Positions 43,159 to 52,999 of a DNA stretch of 64,000 nt are shown here, piece by piece. Below the pieces are notes generated by a model. The model did not search any database. It worked only from the letters and a program-made list of their open reading frames with translations, and was not told the DNA's origin. Source of the DNA: Paracraurococcus lichenis (GTDB taxonomy: Bacteria; Pseudomonadota; Alphaproteobacteria; Acetobacterales; Acetobacteraceae); the NCBI RefSeq assembly GCF_030657435.1, contig NZ_JAUTWS010000003.1, positions 1-64,000 of the forward strand, read 5' to 3'. A program made the translations under genes and the position numbers. Every line of letters starts with the position of its first letter. The stretch's first letter is position 1.

Positions 43159-44739
43159 ATGCAGCTCGCCGTCTGGACCTACGAAGGGCCGCCGCATGTG
43201 GGGGCGATGCGCGTCGCCACCGGCATGCAGGGGCTGCACTACGTGCTGCACGCCCCGCAGGGCGACACCTATGCCGACCTGCTCTTCACCATGATCGAGC
43301 GGCGCAGCGCGCGCCCGCCCGTCACCTACACCACCTTCCAGGCGCAGGACCTGGGCGGCGACACCGCGGAGCTGTTCCAGGCGGCGGCGCGCGAGGCCTA
43401 TGAGCGCTTCCGGCCGCAGGCGATGATCGTCGGCGCGAGCTGCACGGCGGAGCTGATCCAGGACGATCCCGGCGGCCTCGCCCGCGCGCTGCGCCTGCCG
43501 GTGCCGGTGGTGCCGCTGGAGCTGCCGAGCTACTCCAAGAAGGAGAACTGGGGCGCGTCGGAGACCTTCTACCAACTGGTCCGCGCCCTGGCCGGCCCGA
43601 ATGCGCCGGCGCCGGGGTCCCCGCGAAGCGACGCTTCGCGGGGTGCCCCGCCGGGCACGCCGCGTCCCGCGCGCGGCCCGGGCCTGGCGCCGAGCTGCAA
43701 CATCCTCGGCCCGACCGCGCTCGGCTTCCGCCACCGCGACGACGTGCGGGAGATCGCCGGGCTGCTCGGCCGGATGGGCGTCGAGGTGAAGGTGGTGGCG
43801 CCGATGGGCGCGACGCCGGCCGACCTCGCCCGCCTCGGCGAAGCGGATTTCAACGTGGTGCTCTATCCGGAGATCGCGGGGCAGACGGCGGGCTGGCTGG
43901 CGCGGGTATTCGGCCAGAAGGCGACGCGCACCATCCCGATCGGCACCGGGGCGACTCGTGCCTTCGTCGAGGAAGTCGCGGCGCTCGCCGGGATCGATCC
44001 CGCCCCGGTGCTGGCGGCGGAGGCGTCGCGCGCCGCCTGGTATGCCCGCTCCGTCGACAGCAACTACCTGACGGACAAGCGGGTCTTCGTCTTTGGCGAC
44101 GCCACCCATGCGGTGGCCGCGGCGCGCGTCGCGGCGGAGGAGATGGGCTTCAGGGTCGTCGGCCTCGGCACCTATAGCCGCGAATTCGCGCGCGAGGTGC
44201 GGGAGGCGGCAAAGCTGTACGGGGTGGAGCCGCTGGTCACCGAGGACTACCTCGAGGTCGAGGCGGCGATCCAGGCGGCGCAGCCGGAACTCATCCTCGG
44301 CACGCAGATGGAGCGGCACGTCGCCAAGCGCCTCGGCATCCCCTGCGCCGTGATCTCCGCGCCCGTGCATGTGCAGGACTATCCCGCGCGATACAGCCCG
44401 CAGATGGGGTTCGAGGGGGCCAATGTCCTCTTCGATACCTGGGTGCATCCGCTGATGATGGGGCTGGAGGAGCATCTCCTCGGCATGTTCCGCGAGGATT
44501 TCGAGTTCCATGCGGAGGCCGCGCCCTCGCATCTCGGCGGGGCGGCGCAGCCGGCTCCCGCCGCGGTGGTGGAGCTGCCCCAGGGCTGGACGGCGGAGGC
44601 GGAGGCCGAGCTGAAGAAGATCCCCTTCTTCGTCCGCGGCAAGGCGCGTCGGAACACCGAGCGCTATGCCGAGGAGCGCGACATCCGCAGCATCACGCTC
44701 GAGACGCTCTACGACGCCAAAGCCCATTTCTCCCGCTGA
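43159..44739 (+). CDS. bchB: Light-independent protochlorophyllide reductase subunit B
   Basis: The 526-residue protein pairs with BchN; Asp36 (QGDTYAD) is the expected fourth cluster ligand. The catalytic core is normal ([17 protein letters not shown] and later [17 protein letters not shown]). Between them lies an additional low-complexity stretch (about residues 148-180, rich in Pro, Ala, Gly, Ser and Arg) encoded partly by a perfect palindrome at 43619-43643. The frame is maintained. The insert sits in a linker between the two halves of the core. A ribosome site is not strong. Confidence 0.95.
   Translation: MQLAVWTYEGPPHVGAMRVATGMQGLHYVLHAPQGDTYADLLFTMIERRSARPPVTYTTFQAQDLGGDTAELFQAAAREAYERFRPQAMIVGASCTAELIQDDPGGLARALRLPVPVVPLELPSYSKKENWGASETFYQLVRALAGPNAPAPGSPRSDASRGAPPGTPRPARGPGLAPSCNILGPTALGFRHRDDVREIAGLLGRMGVEVKVVAPMGATPADLARLGEADFNVVLYPEIAGQTAGWLARVFGQKATRTIPIGTGATRAFVEEVAALAGIDPAPVLAAEASRAAWYARSVDSNYLTDKRVFVFGDATHAVAAARVAAEEMGFRVVGLGTYSREFAREVREAAKLYGVEPLVTEDYLEVEAAIQAAQPELILGTQMERHVAKRLGIPCAVISAPVHVQDYPARYSPQMGFEGANVLFDTWVHPLMMGLEEHLLGMFREDFEFHAEAAPSHLGGAAQPAPAAVVELPQGWTAEAEAELKKIPFFVRGKARRNTERYAEERDIRSITLETLYDAKAHFSR
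43619..43643. repeat. Perfect palindrome inserted in frame in bchB
   Basis: CCCCGCGAAGCG and CGCTTCGCGGGG form a 12-bp perfect inverted repeat around a single A. The following bases GTGCCCCGCCGGGCACGC resemble the sequence after the inner palindrome of the element at 7555-7579 (AACCCCGGGCAGGC), so the two may belong to one family. It encodes PRSDASRG and falls in the variable linker of BchB. Confidence 0.75.
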
Positions 44740-45663
<924 letters not shown>

Positions 45664-45673
45664 GGGGAGCGGC

Positions 45674-47098
45674 ATGCGAATCTCCCGAGCCTGGATGAAG
45701 CTGAGCCCGGACCTGCTGCCCTTCGCCGACGCGGCGTCGGAGACGCTGCCGCTCGGCCGCCTGCTGCGGCTGTCCCTGTTCCAGCTCTCGGTCGGCATGG
45801 TCGCCGTGCTGCTGATCGGCACGCTGAACCGAGTGATGATCGTCGAGCTCGGCGTGCCGACCTGGCTGGTGGCCGTCATGGTCTCCCTGCCCGTGGTCTT
45901 CGCGCCCTTCCGCGCGTTGATCGGCTTCCGGTCGGACCAGTACAAGTCGGTGCTGGGCTGGCGGCGCGTGCCCTATATCTGGTTCGGCTCAGTCTGGATC
46001 TTCGGCGGGCTGGCGATGATGCCCTTCGCGCTGATCATCCTCTCGGGTGATACCTTCGCGCCGCCGATCGTCGGGCAGCTCGCGGCCGGCCTCTCCTTCC
46101 TCATCGTCGGCGCCGGGATGCACACGGTGCAGACGGCAGGGCTGGCGCTGGCCACCGACCTCTCGCCGGTCGAGCAGCAGCCGCGCGTGGTGGCGCTGCT
46201 CTCGGTGGCGCTGCTGCTCGGCATGCTGCTCAGCGCCCTGTTCTTCGGCGCGCTGCTGGCGAATTTCAGCCAGCTCCGCCTGATCCAGGTGATCCAGGGC
46301 GCGGCGGTGCTCGCCATCGCGCTGAACCTGGTCGCCGTGTGGAAGCAGGAGGTGCGCAACCCGCAGGCGACGCGCCCGGACCGCGAGCGGCAGCCCTTCC
46401 AGCAGGCCTGGGAGGAGTTGCGCCGCACCGACAAATGGGTCCGGCGGCTGACCGCGACCGGCCTCGGCAGCTTCGCCTTCGCCATGCAGGACGTGCTGCT
46501 CGAGCCCTATGGCGGGCAGATCCTCGGTCTCTCCGTCTCGCAGACGACGCTGCTGACGGCGGGCTTTGCGGCCGGCGGCATCCTCGGCTTCATCCGCGCG
46601 GCCAACCGCATCTCGGCCGGCAGCGATGCGCATCGCGTGGCCGCCCTCGGCGCGCTCTGCGGCGCCGGCGCATTCGCCGCGGTGATCGCCGCGGCGCCGG
46701 CCGGCAGCGGCCTGCTGTTTGCCGCCGGCACGGCCGCCATCGGCTATGGCGGCGGGCTCTTCCTGCACGCGACGCTGACGGCCTGCATGCGCGCCGCGCC
46801 GCCGGCGCAGATCGGCCTCGCGCTCGGCACCTGGGGCGCGGTGCAGGCGACCTGCGCGGGCGGCGCGGTCGCCATCGGCGGAGTGCTGCGCGACGCCATC
46901 TCCGGCCTCGCCATCCGCGGCGCGCTGGGCGAGGCGCTGGCCGGCCCGGTGACGGGCTATGCCCTGGTCTACCTGATCGAGATCGCCCTGCTCTTCGCCA
47001 CCATCGTCGCCATGGGGCCGCTGGTGCGCCCGATCGGCAATGTCCTGCAACCTGACCACGTGCGGATCGGGCTGGCCGGCCCGCGCGGCGCAGCCTGA
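45674..47098 (+). CDS. lhaA: Light-harvesting complex assembly protein LhaA
   Basis: The 474-residue protein has about twelve membrane helices and is a BCD-family permease like PucC, used for LH1 assembly. Landmarks are LNRVMIVELGVPTWLVAVMVSLPVVFAPFRALIGFRSD and FAMQDVLLEPYGGQILGLSVSQTT. It is a diverged relative of the PucC-like protein on the minus strand, and both are present here. It starts 10 bases after bchL, the usual place of bchM, which is absent. Confidence 0.93.
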   Translation: MRISRAWMKLSPDLLPFADAASETLPLGRLLRLSLFQLSVGMVAVLLIGTLNRVMIVELGVPTWLVAVMVSLPVVFAPFRALIGFRSDQYKSVLGWRRVPYIWFGSVWIFGGLAMMPFALIILSGDTFAPPIVGQLAAGLSFLIVGAGMHTVQTAGLALATDLSPVEQQPRVVALLSVALLLGMLLSALFFGALLANFSQLRLIQVIQGAAVLAIALNLVAVWKQEVRNPQATRPDRERQPFQQAWEELRRTDKWVRRLTATGLGSFAFAMQDVLLEPYGGQILGLSVSQTTLLTAGFAAGGILGFIRAANRISAGSDAHRVAALGALCGAGAFAAVIAAAPAGSGLLFAAGTAAIGYGGGLFLHATLTACMRAAPPAQIGLALGTWGAVQATCAGGAVAIGGVLRDAISGLAIRGALGEALAGPVTGYALVYLIEIALLFATIVAMGPLVRPIGNVLQPDHVRIGLAGPRGAA

Positions 47099-47117
47099 GC
47101 CCGAGGAGACACGCGTC

Positions 47118-47891
47118 ATGACCTATGTCGCCTATTCCACCCAATTCGATCTGGCGCTGCTGTCGCTCTACACCTTCTACGTCCTCTTCGTGATCCTCAT
47201 CATGTACCTGCGGAACGAGGACCGCCGGGAGGGCTTCCCGCTGGTGCATGAAGTGAACGGGCAGTTGCAGGTCCTGAACCCGCGCAGCGCGCCGAAGCCG
47301 AAGGTCTGGAACCTCGCGCATGGCGGCCCGACCGTCGCGGGGCGCGAGGAGCGGGCCCTCGACGGCCTGCTGACGCCGCCGGCCAGGGTCCCGGGCGCGC
47401 CCGCCCTGCCGCTCGGCGATCCGCTCGCGGATGCGGTGGGCCCGGCCTCCTATGCGCTGCGCGCCGATGTGCAGGACCTGACCTACGACGCCAAGGTGGC
47501 GAAGATCGTGCCGCTGCGCGTGGCGCCGGAATACAGCATCGCCGCGGAGGATTTCGACCCGCGCGGCTGGTACATGCTGGCCGCCGACAAGCGCGTGGTC
47601 GGCGTGGTGAAGGATCTCTGGGTGGATCGCTCCGACGTGCTGCTGCGCTACCTCGAGGTCGAGACCTCCGCACCGAATGCCCGGCAGGTCATGATCCCGA
47701 TCGGCCTGGTCAATTTCGACCGGCGCAAGCGCGAGGCGATGACCAGCAGCGTCCTCGCCGACCAGTTCCTCGCGGCGCCGGCGCTGAAGACCCCCGAGCA
47801 GATCACGCTGCTGGAGGAGGACAAGGTCAGCGGCTACTTCGCCGGCGGCTACATGTATGCCACGCCGAACCGGCAGGAGCCGGCGCTGTGA
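47118..47891 (+). CDS. puhA: Photosynthetic reaction centre H subunit
   Basis: The 257-residue protein has one N-terminal membrane helix (about 10-30, LALLSLYTFYVLFVILIMYL) and a cytoplasmic beta-rich domain with GWYMLAADKRVVGVVKDLWVDRSDVLLRYLE, close in length to the Rhodobacter subunit. It caps the L/M core and helps guide protons to QB. The L and M genes are not in this window. It is followed by puhB with a four-base GTG overlap. Confidence 0.96.
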   Translation: MTYVAYSTQFDLALLSLYTFYVLFVILIMYLRNEDRREGFPLVHEVNGQLQVLNPRSAPKPKVWNLAHGGPTVAGREERALDGLLTPPARVPGAPALPLGDPLADAVGPASYALRADVQDLTYDAKVAKIVPLRVAPEYSIAAEDFDPRGWYMLAADKRVVGVVKDLWVDRSDVLLRYLEVETSAPNARQVMIPIGLVNFDRRKREAMTSSVLADQFLAAPALKTPEQITLLEEDKVSGYFAGGYMYATPNRQEPAL

Positions 47892-48544
47892 TCCGCGAGC
47901 ACGACTACGAGCCGGTCTGGGGCCTGCCGGAGCGGCTGCCGGAGGGCGAGACCGTCCTCTGGCAGGGCAGGCCGGACCGGCGCGCCTTCGCCCGCCGCGC
48001 CCTGCACCTGCCCGGCCTCGCCGCCTATTTCGGCGTGCTGGTCCTGGCGCGGGCCGTCTCGGTCGTGATGGCGGGCGCGTCCGTCGAGGTCACGGCGATG
48101 GACTCGCTGTGGTTCCTCGCGCCCTCCGTCGCGGTGATCGCGCTCGGCCTGCTGCTCGCCTGGGGTGTCGCGCGCAGCACCGCCTATACCATCACCAACC
48201 GGCGCGTGGTCATGCGCTTCGGCATCGCGCTGTCGCTGACCGTGAACCTGCCCTTCGCGCTGGTGCATTCGGCGGCGGCCAGGCTGCATGCCGATGGCTC
48301 GGGCGATATCAGCCTGGCGCTGCAGAAGCCGCATCGCATCAGCTACCTGTTCTTCTGGCCGCATGTCCGGCCCTGGCACCTGCTGCGGCCGCAGCCGACG
48401 CTGCGCGGCATCGCCGATGCGGCGACCGTGGCGCAGGTCCTGGCGCGGGCGCTGGCGGGGGCGGCCGCGCTGCCGGTGCAACCGGTGCCCGTTGCCGGCC
48501 AGGCGCCCGGCGCCGGCGAATTGCCGCAGCCGCAGGCGGCCTGA
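47888..48544 (+). CDS. puhB: Reaction centre assembly factor PuhB
   Basis: The 218-residue membrane protein has an N-terminal LPEGETVLWQGRPD segment, two or three hydrophobic helices and a bacterial PH-like domain (AYTITNRRVVMRFG). PuhB is needed for reaction centre assembly in Rhodobacter capsulatus. Order puhA-puhB-puhC is conserved. The Ala/Pro-rich tail (after residue 185) is variable and the GTG start overlaps puhA. Confidence 0.93.
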   Translation: MIREHDYEPVWGLPERLPEGETVLWQGRPDRRAFARRALHLPGLAAYFGVLVLARAVSVVMAGASVEVTAMDSLWFLAPSVAVIALGLLLAWGVARSTAYTITNRRVVMRFGIALSLTVNLPFALVHSAAARLHADGSGDISLALQKPHRISYLFFWPHVRPWHLLRPQPTLRGIADAATVAQVLARALAGAAALPVQPVPVAGQAPGAGELPQPQAA

Positions 48545-48560
48545 GGGAAGGAGAGGGACC

Positions 48561-49013
48561 ATGTCCGCGCGCGCAGCCCTCCGTTCCATCCCGCGGGTTC
48601 CGCTCCTCGCCGGGCTCGGCCTGCTGCTCTTCACGCTCTTCGTCACGGATGGCTTCGGCCTGCTCGGCCGCGCCGATGCCTCGCCACACGGCGCGCCGCT
48701 GCGGATGCGCGACTTCCGCTTCGAGGACCGCGCCGATGGCGCCATCGTCGCCCGCGACGCGGCGAGCAATGCCGAGGTGGAGGTCTTCGATCCCGGCACC
48801 AATGGCTTCGTCCGCGGCGCGCTGCGCGCCATGTCCCGGCCGCGCCGGCAGGCGGATACGGGGCGCGACGTGCCCTTCCGCCTCGCCGTCTGGCGCGACG
48901 GAAGGGTGACGCTCGAGGATCCGGTCACCAGCCGGACGGTTGAGCTGAACGCCTTCGGGGAGACGAACAAGGACGTCTTCCTCAAGCTGCTGCTGATCGA
49001 AGGGTCCAAGTGA
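48561..49013 (+). CDS. puhC: Photosynthetic complex assembly protein PuhC
   Basis: The 150-residue protein has a single N-terminal helix (about 14-32) and a periplasmic beta-rich domain including RMRDFRFEDRADGAIVARDAASNAEVEVFDPGTNGFVRG, as in the PuhC family. It is required for optimal reaction centre/LH1 organisation in Rhodobacter. AGGAGAGGG sits a few bases before the ATG. It is one base upstream of the next gene. Confidence 0.93.
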   Translation: MSARAALRSIPRVPLLAGLGLLLFTLFVTDGFGLLGRADASPHGAPLRMRDFRFEDRADGAIVARDAASNAEVEVFDPGTNGFVRGALRAMSRPRRQADTGRDVPFRLAVWRDGRVTLEDPVTSRTVELNAFGETNKDVFLKLLLIEGSK

Positions 49014-49014
49014 G

Positions 49015-49323
49015 ATGGCAAGCCTCCTCTCCTGGTTGGCCGGCCGCCGCACCGAGGAGGTGCGCTGCACGGTCGATATCGAGCAGACATTCGACAGCCT
49101 GCATGCCCATGCCATCCCGGAGGGCGTCACGCTCCGCCCCGGCGACCGCGTGGTGGTGCATGGGGTGCCGGCGGGCATCGCCTATGGCGAGGCCATGAGC
49201 CTCACCTGCCGCGCCACGGTCTACCGCGCGGGCTGGCTGGCGCGGGCCTGGACCGAGGCCTCGGCCATCCTGGAACTGACCGAGCTCTATCACTGCGGCT
49301 TCGAGCCGAAGGAGGCGTCATGA
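49015..49323 (+). CDS. Small conserved PGC protein between puhC and acsF
   Basis: The 102-residue protein is acidic, soluble and has no membrane helix: [34 protein letters not shown], then [18 protein letters not shown]. It begins one base after puhC, has a good reading frame and its stop overlaps the acsF ATG. Small proteins of unknown function occur at this place in other purple-bacterial clusters, and tight linkage suggests a part in cyclase or reaction centre assembly. No motif explains its function. Confidence 0.8.
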   Translation: MASLLSWLAGRRTEEVRCTVDIEQTFDSLHAHAIPEGVTLRPGDRVVVHGVPAGIAYGEAMSLTCRATVYRAGWLARAWTEASAILELTELYHCGFEPKEAS

Positions 49324-50393
49324 ACGCCGTCACGCCGACCCCGAAGGCGGGGATGAACGAGACGACCCGGTTCGCCACCACCGAGACGGTGCTGAGCCCG
49401 CGCTTCTACACGACCGACTTCGAGGCGATGGACCGCATCGATGTCAGCCCCATCCGCGCGCAATGGGACGCGCTGATGCAGGAGTTCCGCGACGACCTGA
49501 ACAAGGGCCATTTCGTCCGCACGGAGGCCTTCGACGCCTTCCGGCTGGAGGGCCTGCCCGAGCCGCTGCAGCAGGAGCTGGTGGAGTTCCTGGTCTCCTC
49601 CGTGACCGCCGAGTTCAGCGGCTGCGTCCTCTATGCCGAGATCCGCAAGCGGGTGAAGAACCCGGACATGAAGGACCTCTTCGGCTTCATGAGCCGCGAC
49701 GAGGCCCGGCATGCCGGCTTCATCAACGACGCGCTGAAGGATATCGGGATCGGCGTCGACCTCGGCTTCCTCACCAAGGCCAAGAAGTACCACTACTTCT
49801 CGCCCAAGTTCATCTTCTACGCGACCTATTTGTCGGAGAAGATCGGCTATGCCCGCTACATCACCATCTTCCGCCAGTTCGAGCGGCATCCGGAGCTGCG
49901 CTTCCACCCGATCTTCAACTGGTTCGAGAAGTGGTGCAACGACGAGTTCCGCCACGGCGAGGCCTTCGCCCTGCTGATGCGGGCGAACCCGCATCTGCTG
50001 GAAGGGCGCAACAAGCTCTGGGTGAAGTTCTTCCAGCTTGCCGTCTATGCGACGATGTATGTCCGCGACCACGCCCGGCCGGAATTCCACAAGGCGCTCG
50101 GCATGACGCCGACCGACTATGACAACCAGGTCTTCCGCACCTGCACCGCGATCTGCACCCAGGTCTTCCCGGTGACGCTCGACACCGACCGCCCGGACTT
50201 CCAGCGCGGGCTCGAGCGGCTGTTCCGCATCAGCGAGAGGCTGACGGCGGCCAAGGCGCAAAAGGGCCTCGGCGCGAGGCTGCAGCGGGCCGGGCTCAGC
50301 CTGGCCGCGGCCGCGACCTTCCTGCGGCTCTACCTGATCCCCGGCCGGCATGCCCCGCTGCCGGCCGATGTGCGCATGGCCCCGGCCTGGTAG
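49320..50393 (+). CDS. acsF: Aerobic Mg-protoporphyrin IX monomethyl ester cyclase
   Basis: The 357-residue diiron oxygenase forms the isocyclic ring (ring E) with O2. Iron ligands follow ferritin-like spacing: Glu98 (TAEFSG), the E128xxH131 motif in DEARHAG and the E209xxH212 motif in NDEFRHGE. Length matches alphaproteobacterial AcsF. Its presence supports pigment synthesis in air. The start overlaps the preceding small gene, and puhE follows after six bases. Confidence 0.96.
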   Translation: MNAVTPTPKAGMNETTRFATTETVLSPRFYTTDFEAMDRIDVSPIRAQWDALMQEFRDDLNKGHFVRTEAFDAFRLEGLPEPLQQELVEFLVSSVTAEFSGCVLYAEIRKRVKNPDMKDLFGFMSRDEARHAGFINDALKDIGIGVDLGFLTKAKKYHYFSPKFIFYATYLSEKIGYARYITIFRQFERHPELRFHPIFNWFEKWCNDEFRHGEAFALLMRANPHLLEGRNKLWVKFFQLAVYATMYVRDHARPEFHKALGMTPTDYDNQVFRTCTAICTQVFPVTLDTDRPDFQRGLERLFRISERLTAAKAQKGLGARLQRAGLSLAAAATFLRLYLIPGRHAPLPADVRMAPAW

Positions 50394-50399
50394 CCAGCG

Positions 50400-51242
50400 A
50401 TGGTCGATATCGCCCTTCCCGCCCTCTTCGCGCTGTTCTTCTGGTGGTTCAGCACCGGCGCGATCCTGTGGCTGGACGGGCTGCCCATGCGCACCTATCC
50501 GGCCAGCATGGCGGCGGCCAGCGTCGTGCAGGCCGGGGCCATCTGGGGCCTCGCCGCCAGCAGCGGCGATGCCAGCGTCACCGGCGCCTATTGCGCCTTC
50601 TCCTGCGGCCTGCTCGCCTGGGCCTGGCAGGAGATGGCCTTCCTGATGGGCTTCGCCACCGGCCCCTCCCGCGCGCCCTGCCCGCCGGAGGCCACCGGCT
50701 GGCGCCGCTTCACCCTGGCGCTGCGGGCGATCCTCTACCACGAGCTGGCGATCATCGCCGGCGCGGTCGCGGTGGTCGCCGTCACCTGGGGCGCGCCGAA
50801 CCAGGTCGGCACCTGGACCTACCTGCTGATCTGGGGCATGCGGCAGAGCGCGAAACTCAATGTCTTCCTCGGCGCGCGCAACCTGAACGAGCAGTTCCTG
50901 CCGGCGCATCTGCGCTACCTCGGCAGCTTCTTCCTGCGGCGGCCGATGAACCTGCTCTTCCCCTTCGCGGTGACCGGGGCGACGCTGCTGACTGCCTTCC
51001 TCTTCCATCTCGCGCTCGCGCCCGGCGCGGGCGACTTCCAGGTGGCGGGCTTCACCTTCCTCGGCACCCTCGCGGTGCTGGCGACGTTGGAGCACTGGTT
51101 CCTGGTGCTGCCGATCCCGGCGGAGGCGCTGTGGAACTGGGGCCTGAGTTCCCGCCGGGCCGTCGCGGCGCCCGTGCCGGCCATCGAACGCGCGGCGAAG
51201 GGGCCCCGCCCACTCCGCCGCCGCATAGCGCCCGCCGCATGA
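50400..51242 (+). CDS. puhE: Reaction centre assembly protein PuhE (DUF3623)
   Basis: The 280-residue membrane protein has about seven hydrophobic helices and the PuhE pattern, with [15 protein letters not shown] in a loop and [25 protein letters not shown]. PuhE influences bacteriochlorophyll synthesis and reaction centre assembly in Rhodobacter. It lies between acsF and hemA as in the canonical order. The C-terminal tail is Arg/Pro/Ala-rich. Confidence 0.92.
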   Translation: MVDIALPALFALFFWWFSTGAILWLDGLPMRTYPASMAAASVVQAGAIWGLAASSGDASVTGAYCAFSCGLLAWAWQEMAFLMGFATGPSRAPCPPEATGWRRFTLALRAILYHELAIIAGAVAVVAVTWGAPNQVGTWTYLLIWGMRQSAKLNVFLGARNLNEQFLPAHLRYLGSFFLRRPMNLLFPFAVTGATLLTAFLFHLALAPGAGDFQVAGFTFLGTLAVLATLEHWFLVLPIPAEALWNWGLSSRRAVAAPVPAIERAAKGPRPLRRRIAPAA

Positions 51243-51319
51243 CGGGCGCCGACCGAAGCCCCGCGCCCTTGCCGGCGACCGGGACATGTCCAAGGCCCGA
51301 GACGGCCCAGGGAGGGACC

Positions 51320-52531
51320 ATGAATTACGAGGCTTTCTTCAGGAAGCAGATCGGGGGCCTCCACCGCGAAGGGCGCTACCGCGTCTTCGCCGACCTGGAA
51401 CGGCAGGCCGGCGCCTATCCGAAGGCGACGCATCACCGGCCGCGCGGCGCGCAGGAGGTGACCGTCTGGTGCTCCAACGACTATCTCGGCATGGGCCAGC
51501 ACCCGAAGGTGCTCGCCGCCATGCACGAGGCGCTGGACCGCTGCGGCGCGGGCGCCGGCGGCACGCGCAACATCGCCGGCACCAACCACTACCACGTGCT
51601 TCTGGAGCAGGAACTGGCCGACCTGCACGGCACGGAGGCCGCGCTGCTGTTCAATTCCGGCTACATGTCGAACTGGGCCAGCCTCTCGACGCTGGCCGGC
51701 CGGATGCCGGGCTGCGTCATCGTCTCGGACGAGCTGAACCACGCCTCGATGATCGAGGGCATCCGGCACAGCCGGGCAGAGCGGCGGATCTTCACGCACA
51801 ACGATCCGGAGGACCTGCGGCGGCAGTTGCGGGACCTCGATCCGGAGACGCCGAAGCTGGTCGCCTTCGAGAGCGTCTATTCCATGGACGGCGACATCGC
51901 CCCGATTGCCGAGCTCTGCGACATCGCCGAGGAATACGGTGCCATGACCTATGTGGACGAGGTCCATGCGGTCGGGCTCTACGGCAGGCGCGGCGGCGGC
52001 ATCACGGAGCGCGACGGGGTGGCCCATCGGCTCACGGTGATCGAGGGCACGCTCGCCAAGGCCTTCGGCGTGGTCGGCGGCTACATCGCCGGCTCGGCCG
52101 CCCTCTGCGACTTCGTCCGCAGCTTCGCCTCCGGCTTCATCTTCACGACGGCCGTCCCGCCCGCGGTCGCGGCCGGCGTGCTGGCCAGCATCCGGCACCT
52201 GAAGGAGAGCGATGCCGAGCGGGCGCGGATGCATGAGCGGGTGGCGACCGTCCGCCGCCGGCTGGACGGGATCGGCGTGCCGCATCTCGACAATCCCAGC
52301 CACATCGTGCCGGTCATGGTCCGGGATCCCGTGGTCTGCAAGCAGATCAGCGATCTCCTGCTCGACCACTACGGGATCTATGTCCAGCCAATCAACTACC
52401 CCACCGTGCCGCGCGGGACGGAGCGGCTGCGGCTGACGCCGGGCCCACTGCACAGCAATGCCGATATCGACCATCTGGTGAACGCCCTGGGCGATATCTG
52501 GGCGCGCTTCTCGCTCCAACGGGCGGCGTGA
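51320..52531 (+). CDS. hemA: 5-aminolevulinate synthase
   Basis: The 403-residue PLP enzyme condenses glycine and succinyl-CoA (the C4 route of Alphaproteobacteria). The Schiff-base lysine is Lys247 in EGTLAKAFG, with YVDEVHAVG and [10 protein letters not shown] nearby. AGGGAGGG precedes the ATG. As the last gene of the puh block it links early tetrapyrrole synthesis to photosystem genes. Confidence 0.97.
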   Translation: MNYEAFFRKQIGGLHREGRYRVFADLERQAGAYPKATHHRPRGAQEVTVWCSNDYLGMGQHPKVLAAMHEALDRCGAGAGGTRNIAGTNHYHVLLEQELADLHGTEAALLFNSGYMSNWASLSTLAGRMPGCVIVSDELNHASMIEGIRHSRAERRIFTHNDPEDLRRQLRDLDPETPKLVAFESVYSMDGDIAPIAELCDIAEEYGAMTYVDEVHAVGLYGRRGGGITERDGVAHRLTVIEGTLAKAFGVVGGYIAGSAALCDFVRSFASGFIFTTAVPPAVAAGVLASIRHLKESDAERARMHERVATVRRRLDGIGVPHLDNPSHIVPVMVRDPVVCKQISDLLLDHYGIYVQPINYPTVPRGTERLRLTPGPLHSNADIDHLVNALGDIWARFSLQRAA

Positions 52532-52650
52532 GAGGGCGGCGTGATCCAGGCCCGGCGCCCGGTCCCAGGGCGTCGCTTCCGGTCGGGCGACCGATTGCAA
52601 ACATCGGTGGCGCACCAATCTGACGCCCGCCGGACCCATACCGAGGAGAC

Positions 52651-52920
52651 ATGAGGGTGAAGGACAAGGATCTGATGGCGAAGCCGCGCCGTGCCGTCCT
52701 GCAGGCCGCCGGGCTTGCCGCGCTGGCGCCGGTCGCGGTGACCCGTGCGCGGGCGCAGGACAAGCTGCAGCCCGCCATGGTGATGTACCAGGGCAATCCC
52801 AAGGACGGCCAGCAGTGCAGCGGCTGCCTGCACTTCCAGCCGCCCAATGCCTGCGCCATCGTCGCCGGCAACATCAGCCCCTCCGGCTGGTGCGCGGTCT
52901 GGGCCAAGAAGGAAGGCTGA
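52651..52920 (+). CDS. High-potential iron-sulfur protein (HiPIP)
   Basis: The 89-residue precursor has a twin-arginine-like signal (KPRRAVLQAAGLAALAPVAV, residues 11-30). The four cluster cysteines are Cys56, Cys59, Cys68 and Cys81 in the HiPIP pattern CSGC, NACAIV and GWCAVW. HiPIPs are periplasmic electron carriers, able to donate to the reaction centre cytochrome or photooxidised pigments. It lies between hemA and bchI. A hairpin follows its stop. Confidence 0.92.
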   Translation: MRVKDKDLMAKPRRAVLQAAGLAALAPVAVTRARAQDKLQPAMVMYQGNPKDGQQCSGCLHFQPPNACAIVAGNISPSGWCAVWAKKEG

Positions 52921-52930
52921 GGCAGACTTC

Positions 52931-52962
52931 GCTCCGGCGCGGCCAGGCCGCCGCGCCGGAGC
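52931..52962 (+). other. Strong hairpin between the HiPIP gene and bchI
   Basis: GCTCCGGCGCGG and CCGCGCCGGAGC form a 12-bp perfect stem around an 8-base loop, starting 10 bases after the HiPIP stop and ending about 38 bases before bchI. No T tract follows, so it could be a 3'-end stabiliser for HiPIP mRNA, comparable in principle to the pufBA intercistronic hairpin, or a partial terminator. Confidence 0.65.
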
Positions 52963-52999
52963 ATCCGATGGCCGACCGCGACGTCCCGGAAGGGATCCG

